Assembly: GCA_964629475.1 (NCBI GenBank)
Contig: CAZVQW010000004.1
Span: forward strand, 104,659 to 168,658
Length of the DNA stretch: 64,000 bases
Reading direction: 5' to 3'
Source of the DNA: SMWD01 sp964629475
Lineage (GTDB): Bacteria; Pseudomonadota; Gammaproteobacteria; Steroidobacterales; GCA-2729495
Positions 59,870-64,000 of this stretch are shown in pieces (positions within the stretch are counted from its first letter, which is position 1; the number at the start of each line of letters is the position of its first letter). The notes under the pieces are model-generated. The model saw only the letters and a list, made by a program, of their open reading frames with translations. It ran no database searches and had not been told where the DNA came from. Made by a program: the position numbers and the translations under genes.

Positions 59870-60139
59870 TCAACCGATCGGCCGACCACGAAAATACGCC
59901 AGCGACAGCTTCAACGATTCCTGAACCCGGTGCGCATCGCCGGAACGCAAGGTCCACTCCGAACGGTTTGCCGCCGCCAGCACCTTGGCCTGGCAACAGC
60001 GCTCACGAAATGCCTCGTGTTGTAACTCTGCTTCACGGCCTCGGGTTGCCGGCACCGAGCGCATGCAATTTTCGACCTCGGCGATCAACGCCGCGATGTC
60101 GCTGCGGAATTTTGTAACAGGATGGTTTTTTGTCGCCAT
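59870..60139 (-). CDS. Small protein of unknown function
   Basis: An 89-residue, soluble, helix-rich protein with three Cys (VENCMRSVP, RERCCQAKV) and a C-terminal SLKLSLAYFRGRPIG. No family recognised and no clear ribosome site before the ATG. Its stop is 10 bp from the end of the kinase gene on the other strand. It may be a real lineage-specific gene or a chance frame. Confidence 0.5.
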   Translation of the reverse strand: MATKNHPVTKFRSDIAALIAEVENCMRSVPATRGREAELQHEAFRERCCQAKVLAAANRSEWTLRSGDAHRVQESLKLSLAYFRGRPIG

Positions 60140-60229
60140 GGCTTGGATTTCAGTCAGATTTGCCTATCTTTGCCATTTGACCGGGCGTCGTCGTTGCTGC
60201 AGTTCACAGTGCGGCGAGGTTTATCCCAA

Positions 60230-60258
60230 TTAGAAAATTCGGTCCGCTGTGGTATAGT
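60230..60258 (+). promoter_or_regulatory. Candidate promoter of the ferredoxin gene
   Basis: TATAGT (60253-60258) is a good -10 box, with TTAGAA 17 bp upstream as a weak -35. The ATG is 36 bp downstream of the -10. Confidence 0.5.
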
Positions 60259-60293
60259 CCGCGCCGTTTTTGGAGCAGGAATCGGATAAAGTC

Positions 60294-60623
60294 ATGGCGA
60301 CCATTCACGTTACGGACAGGGAAGGGGGCGATCACGTCCTTGAGGTAGATAACGGTCAGAACCTCATGGAGCCGCTCCGCGAGATCGATAACGGCATTGA
60401 GGCCCTGTGCGGCGGCATGTGCTCCTGCGCGACCTGTCATGTCTTTATCGCGCCCGAATGGCGCGATAAACTAAATGCCATAAAACCCGTAACGGACGAC
60501 GAACTCGATCTGCTCGAGGATACGGAGTGTTTCGAAGGCGAGGGCAGTTCGAGACTGGGCTGCCAGATCTCGATGACCGAAGAACTCGACGGCATCAAGC
60601 TGACGGTCGCCCCGGAAGAATAA
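60294..60623 (+). CDS. fdx: Adrenodoxin-type [2Fe-2S] ferredoxin
   Basis: A 109-residue vertebrate-type/ISC-type ferredoxin. Cluster cysteines are in LCGGMCSCATCHVFIAPEW (C-x5-C-x2-C) and SSRLGCQISM, with the acidic stretch DDELDLLEDTECFEGEG that docks reductases. Such proteins supply electrons to Fe-S assembly or to P450s; the isc genes are not in this window, so the partner is unknown. ATG 60294 is preferred over an upstream in-frame GTG/TTG because MATIHVTDREGGDH is the normal family start. Confidence 0.93.
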   Translation: MATIHVTDREGGDHVLEVDNGQNLMEPLREIDNGIEALCGGMCSCATCHVFIAPEWRDKLNAIKPVTDDELDLLEDTECFEGEGSSRLGCQISMTEELDGIKLTVAPEE

Positions 60624-60768
60624 AACCGGCAATTTCTATTTCCGGACTTAATCCTTCCAGCGGTTCAACATAACTGCGACTTACGTCGCAAACACAACCT
60701 GGATCACATTTCTCGACGGGCAATCATGATGTTCTATGCTGCGGGTTGTTGTGCAGGAATGTGTGCTC

Positions 60769-61590
60769 ATGAGTTCAGTCGTATCGCCGGCCGGGCGCCA
60801 AAGCGGTGCCGTGGTTATTTGCTGTATTGGTCTCCTTGTCGGTTCGGCTGCGTTTGCCGAAGACACCGGCTGGGATCGCTTCACGCTGACGATGAGTAGC
60901 CATAAAGCTTCGATTGATACGCAGATCCGGCTGGATGCGTCGGATCTGGTTCCCGGTACTGACCTCGATCTGGAGGACGATCTGCAGCTGGACGATTCCG
61001 ACAGACTGACTCAGTACTATGCGAGTTTGCAGGTCACGGATCATATATCGCTCGAGGGCAGTTATTTCGAGTTTGGCCGTTCTGTGGAGACGGTGCTGAA
61101 CGGCTCGATTCGATTCGGTGATACGGTCTTCCCGGTCAACGTGGATGCGACGACGAGATTTGCTGCCGATGCGGCAACCGTCGGCCTGCGTTGGGCGTTT
61201 CTGCGCTCGGATAAGCTGGAAGTAGCAGCCACGGCCAGCGCATTCTGGATGTCGCTGGCAGCCGGTATCGACTCGACTGATGCCGGGCTGACCGAACTGG
61301 CCGAGGCCGATTCGGTGTTGCCGATGGCCGGTCTGTATTTCGGCTGGAACCTGACGCCGAAATGGCAGTTCACGCTGAACGGCGATTATGTGTCGATCGA
61401 CTACACGGACTTTGAGGGTAGCCTCGTAAACCTGCGCGCAAGCCTGAGGTATCTGATCCTGAGTAAAGTCGGCCTCGGTGTCGGTTACGATGCGTTGGAG
61501 ATCGATGTCGAGTCGGAGAATTCCGATTTTTCGGGTCGCGCCAGTTACCGCCAGCAGGGGCCGAAGGCATTTATGTCCGTGCGCTTCTGA
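60769..61590 (+). CDS. Predicted outer-membrane beta-barrel protein
   Basis: A 273-residue secreted protein (signal peptide VVICCIGLLVGSAAFA) with about eight amphipathic strands (DRLTQYYASLQVTDHISLEG, ATVGLRWAFLRSDKLEVAAT, AGLYFGWNLTPKWQFTLNGD, LVNLRASLRYLILSKVGLGV) and a terminal Phe in MSVRF, all typical of OmpW/OmpA-like small barrels. No exact family. An ATG 33 bp upstream is possible; AGGA lies ten bases before the chosen ATG. Confidence 0.85.
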   Translation: MSSVVSPAGRQSGAVVICCIGLLVGSAAFAEDTGWDRFTLTMSSHKASIDTQIRLDASDLVPGTDLDLEDDLQLDDSDRLTQYYASLQVTDHISLEGSYFEFGRSVETVLNGSIRFGDTVFPVNVDATTRFAADAATVGLRWAFLRSDKLEVAATASAFWMSLAAGIDSTDAGLTELAEADSVLPMAGLYFGWNLTPKWQFTLNGDYVSIDYTDFEGSLVNLRASLRYLILSKVGLGVGYDALEIDVESENSDFSGRASYRQQGPKAFMSVRF

Positions 61591-61652
61591 TTGCGTTCCT
61601 CAGGCATGGATTTCCATGGCCTGCGCGGTGTTGTACACTCCCGGCCTCGCGT

Positions 61653-61728
61653 GGGGCCGTAGCTCAGCTGGGAGAGCGCTGCGTTCGCAATGCAGAGGTC
61701 GGGAGTTCGATCCTCCTCGGCTCCACCA
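61653..61728 (+). tRNA. tRNA-Ala (anticodon CGC)
   Basis: A complete 76-nt cloverleaf: acceptor GGGGCCG with CGGCTCC, D-arm GCTCAGCTGGGAGAGC, anticodon stem CTGCG/TGCAG with loop TTCGCAA (anticodon CGC, decoding GCG), T-arm GGGAGTTCGATCCTCC and an encoded CCA end. A TACACT -10-like box lies about 15 bp upstream. Confidence 0.97.
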
Positions 61729-61880
61729 TTCCAAGGCTTATATTTTCAGGACCTGTATCCACTACGGTCCGCACCGTCGTGCCGTTCGTGTACACGCAAT
61801 AATGTGACGCAGTCCTTATATTCCCGATCGGGAGCGGTTTATTGTCGGGCCAGACGAGGCTTTTCGATGGTGTAGTGACG

Positions 61881-62246
61881 ATGAAAATCCTGGATTTTTT
61901 CCGTCGTAGCAAATATGAACAAAAATCCCCGTTGCCACCGATCCGCACGGTTCGCACGCCAGGTGAAGTGCGTGCCGAACATCAGGCGCGTCGGGCCAAA
62001 GAGTTTGAGGACACGGGTATCTTCGAGACAGGTATCGACAGCGCCGATGCCTTCATGGACACCGGTTCGATGGAACTGGAGAGCGACTCCAGAGAAATGG
62101 ATAACCCCTATGAGACGCACTCGTGGGAAATGGATCCGGACGAGGGCCTGCGCCGCGTCGACGACCAGAATCGGGTCAATCGCAGGAAGCCGGAGGGTAC
62201 CGCCGACAATCCCTACGACACGATTATCAAGAAAAAGGGCTGGTAA
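61881..62246 (+). CDS. Small acidic protein of unknown function
   Basis: A 121-residue hydrophilic protein beginning MKILDFFRRSKYEQKSPLPP, then an acidic, Asp/Glu-rich part (FEDTGIFETGIDSADAFMDT, DNPYETHSWEMDPDEGLRRV) and ending DNPYDTIIKKKGW. No domain recognised; composition suggests largely disordered. The motif D-N-P-Y occurs twice. The frame is open from a TTG at 61842, but ATG 61881 is the natural start. Converges with the FabG-like gene. Confidence 0.7.
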   Translation: MKILDFFRRSKYEQKSPLPPIRTVRTPGEVRAEHQARRAKEFEDTGIFETGIDSADAFMDTGSMELESDSREMDNPYETHSWEMDPDEGLRRVDDQNRVNRRKPEGTADNPYDTIIKKKGW

Positions 62247-62279
62247 TAAAATTGGTGTCAGGCACCAGGTTTATTACCG

Positions 62280-63041
62280 TCAGAGCCTCAGCCCGCCATC
62301 GATATCAAAACAACGCCCCGACACATAATCATTCTGCAGAATAAATTCCACGGTCTGTGCGATTTCGTCCGGTTCGCCCATTCTCCTTAGCGGAATACCC
62401 GAAGTCAGTTTCTCGCGGGCAGCCTCTTTCATGCTCGCCACCATTTCGGTATTGATAAAGCCCGGTGCGATGGCTGCGGCCCGTATTCCGTAGCGCGAAA
62501 GTTCCTTGGCCCAGGTAACGGCCATTGCCTGCACGGCGGCTTTTGCCGCGGTGTAATTGGTCTGGCCCATGTTGCCGGCGCGTGAGATGCTCGAGATGTT
62601 GATGATGCAGCCCTTCGAACCGGACTCGATCATCCGCTGTGCCGCTTCCCGGCCGCACAGGAATACACCGGTCAGGTTTACGTCGATGACCATCTGCCAC
62701 TGGTCCAGCGTCATCTTCGACACGAGTTCGCCGTCCTTGTACTTGAGCAACAAACCGTCACGCGTGATGCCGGCATTGTTGACCAGCCCGTCAATGCCAC
62801 CAAAATCTGCGACGATCTGGTCGAACACTGCCACGACATCGTCTTCACTGGCCACGTTCGCGCCATAAGCCCTGGCCGTGGCCCCGGCTGCCTCGCAGGC
62901 GGCGACGGCATCGGCAGTACTGTCGGCATCGAGGTCGACGAGTGCCAGGTTGCCGCCGTGAGCGGCAAGGCGTGTCGCCATCGCCGCACCCAGTCCGCGC
63001 GCAGCACCCGTGATGACGATTGTTTTGTTTTTCAGATCCAT
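62280..63041 (-). CDS. Short-chain dehydrogenase/reductase (FabG-like)
   Basis: A 253-residue classical SDR, closest in text to 3-oxoacyl-ACP (acetoacetyl-CoA) reductase. NAD(P) site TGAARGLGAAMATRLA, NNAG in LVNNAGITRD, catalytic Ser in IINISSISRAGNMGQ, Tyr and Lys in TNYTAAKAAV, then PGFINTEMV and C-terminal VSGRCFDIDGGLRL. NADPH-dependent reduction of 3-oxoacyl thioesters is the likely reaction, but SDR substrates are often misassigned. It is the last gene before the REP half-copy and the foreign end sequence. Confidence 0.92.
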   Translation of the reverse strand: MDLKNKTIVITGAARGLGAAMATRLAAHGGNLALVDLDADSTADAVAACEAAGATARAYGANVASEDDVVAVFDQIVADFGGIDGLVNNAGITRDGLLLKYKDGELVSKMTLDQWQMVIDVNLTGVFLCGREAAQRMIESGSKGCIINISSISRAGNMGQTNYTAAKAAVQAMAVTWAKELSRYGIRAAAIAPGFINTEMVASMKEAAREKLTSGIPLRRMGEPDEIAQTVEFILQNDYVSGRCFDIDGGLRL

Positions 63042-63112
63042 GTCGTTCCCCGGTCGGTGGTCAAATCAGGGCGCGGATTCTAACATGGGCAAATTGGTGA
63101 GTACGGGAAATT

Positions 63113-63139
63113 CGTAGGAGCGGCTTCCAGCCGCGATTG
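63113..63139. repeat. Half REP pair cut at a sequence junction
   Basis: CGTAGGAGCGGCTTCCAGCC and the following GCGATTG match the left arm of the pair at 3700 exactly in the core, but the facing right arm is missing. From about 63140 the sequence changes abruptly to AT-rich text without bacterial character. Confidence 0.8.
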
Positions 63140-64000
63140 GTCGTTACAGTACATAACTCCTCTGTAGTTATACATGTTGTGCGAAGAATGAACTGTGCTG
63201 TTCCCTAAGTGTATATGTGTGTTTACTTTAACAGGTATATGAAGAGTGGTAATGGATTCTGAAGGTTTAATACATTGTGTTAATAGCCAATGTTTGAATC
63301 CTTTATCATCTCTTCTAAAACTGTTAAGACACACTGTACACTTATATCTATTATTGACTTGTATTATAGTGTGGGACGTTTCAGCCAATGCACTATCCTT
63401 ATTTATTGTTATGCTTGGTTCTTTATCTTTCTTTTGCCTATCGCGCTGGGGAAGATAAAGTCCAATGGTTGTGAGTCTTACTTGTATCTTTTTAATTCTT
63501 TTAACTTGAAAAACATAAGGAGTCGTAATGTTTTGGGGAAGTTTGAATTCTTCTGCAGCTTTTGCTGCAAGTTTGTCTGCATTATCATTGGCTAAAACGT
63601 CCCGCATGCTAACTCCTTCTGGCGGAGCCAATAGTTCGCCACTGTCTAATTTTTCCTTAATATGAGAAGGCATCCATCTAATTTTAACTTTGATTGCTTT
63701 ATCATACGTTATTTGGAAAGCCTCCTCATACAGGTCGCAGTTGGCACTATTCATGCCTGCTGCGGGTCCGCCTTTGAAAGTGCGGTACACGTTATAATTA
63801 TCAGTGACGAATTCTATATCTGAAAGTGGCTCTAAAAACCTAAGGAGTATAAGTAGTGCAAACAATTCACCTCTGGTTACAGTTTGGATTATACCTGGCA
63901 AATTGCAATGGGCTCCATGCACCATTTCGCCGTTATCATCTGCCAAGATAAACCCAACACCTATACGCCTGAGGGAATTGTATTGAGTGAATTCTCCACC
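63140..64000 (-). CDS. Eukaryote-like RNase H-domain fragment, cut at both ends
   Basis: The minus strand is open from the window end to the junction and on into the REP sequence, where the frame happens to stop at 63080. The text has RNase HI catalytic features: Glu in VTRGELFALLILLRFL, Asp in IEFVTDNYNVYRTFKGGPAA, His in KIRWMPSHIKEKLD and the last Asp in LANDNADKLAAKAAEEF; the first Asp would lie outside the window. Together with a Cys/His-rich end (YKCTVCLNSF, HSSHNMYNYRGVMYC) this resembles retroelement-derived proteins abundant in dinoflagellates. It is AT-rich, unlike everything before it. Most likely assembly chimerism with eukaryotic DNA; true transfer is less likely. Confidence 0.7.

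Noticed and set aside
63246..63595. Plus-strand open frames within the foreign end
   Set aside because: They lie opposite the RNase H-like frame and are just AT-rich chance frames.
1..64000. CRISPR array, integrase, IS transposase or prophage
   Set aside because: No regularly spaced direct repeats, cas genes, transposase or phage structural genes were found; the short repeats present are REP-type palindromes.

Overview
The window reads as a chromosome segment of a free-living, respiring gammaproteobacterium, GC-rich and densely coded. Support comes from the proBA, modABC, glpD and petABC genes, DbpA, a suf-type Rrf2 regulator, TonB-dependent and outer-membrane beta-barrel proteins, and scattered REP-type palindromes with GTAG or GTGG feet. 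The genus cannot be named from sequence alone. The last ~860 bases (about 63140-64000) do not belong to this background: they are AT-rich and encode a eukaryote-like (dinoflagellate-style) RNase H fragment that starts in the middle of a REP pair, so the end of the window is most likely a chimeric join.

Layout. 1-5083: acetolactate synthase large (ilvB, minus, 3' end cut off) and small (ilvH, plus) subunits head to head, then proB-proA. 5096-7667: modABC molybdate transporter. 7776-10453: glpD, a PNPOx-like protein and a GNAT acetyltransferase. 10572-16858: a TonB-dependent receptor divergent from a 1339-residue P-loop ATPase / membrane segment / P-domain / WD40 fusion. 16931-18963: MscS channel and SYLF lipid-binding protein. 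19152-32081: a block of secreted CxxCH-motif proteins and lipoproteins, a Tat-secreted DUF1501-type protein, a di-heme peroxidase, a PD40/hydrazine-synthase-alpha-like lipoprotein, two outer-membrane barrels, a TlpA thioredoxin, DUF4266 and DUF3570. 32209-38545: cold-shock protein with a long leader, DbpA helicase, cytochrome bc1 complex, Rrf2 regulator, ApbE flavin transferase. 38567-40849: vapBC toxin-antitoxin, bactofilin, methyltransferase-like protein.

40926-50787 is the most interesting part. A CRP-like site, a -10 box and a clear c-di-GMP-I (GEMM-I) riboswitch precede ten tightly packed genes: a TlpA-like protein, an exported protein of unknown function, three TPR proteins, a small exported protein, an ExbB/TolQ/MotA-type proton channel, two ExbD/TolR proteins (one with Asn in place of the membrane Asp) and an AgmX/PglI-type TonB-like protein. 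The parts resemble the Agl/Glt motor machinery, here apparently placed under second-messenger control.

51115-64000: a four-helix membrane protein; an arsenosugar-type locus (ArsM-like methyltransferase divergent from two glycosyltransferases and a radical SAM enzyme); a [2Fe-2S] ferredoxin and a CDF metal transporter; an OmpR-type two-component system with three GTAAC repeats at 10-bp steps and a divergent 36-residue membrane peptide; an ISC-type ferredoxin, an outer-membrane barrel, tRNA-Ala(CGC), a FabG-like reductase, and the foreign end piece.
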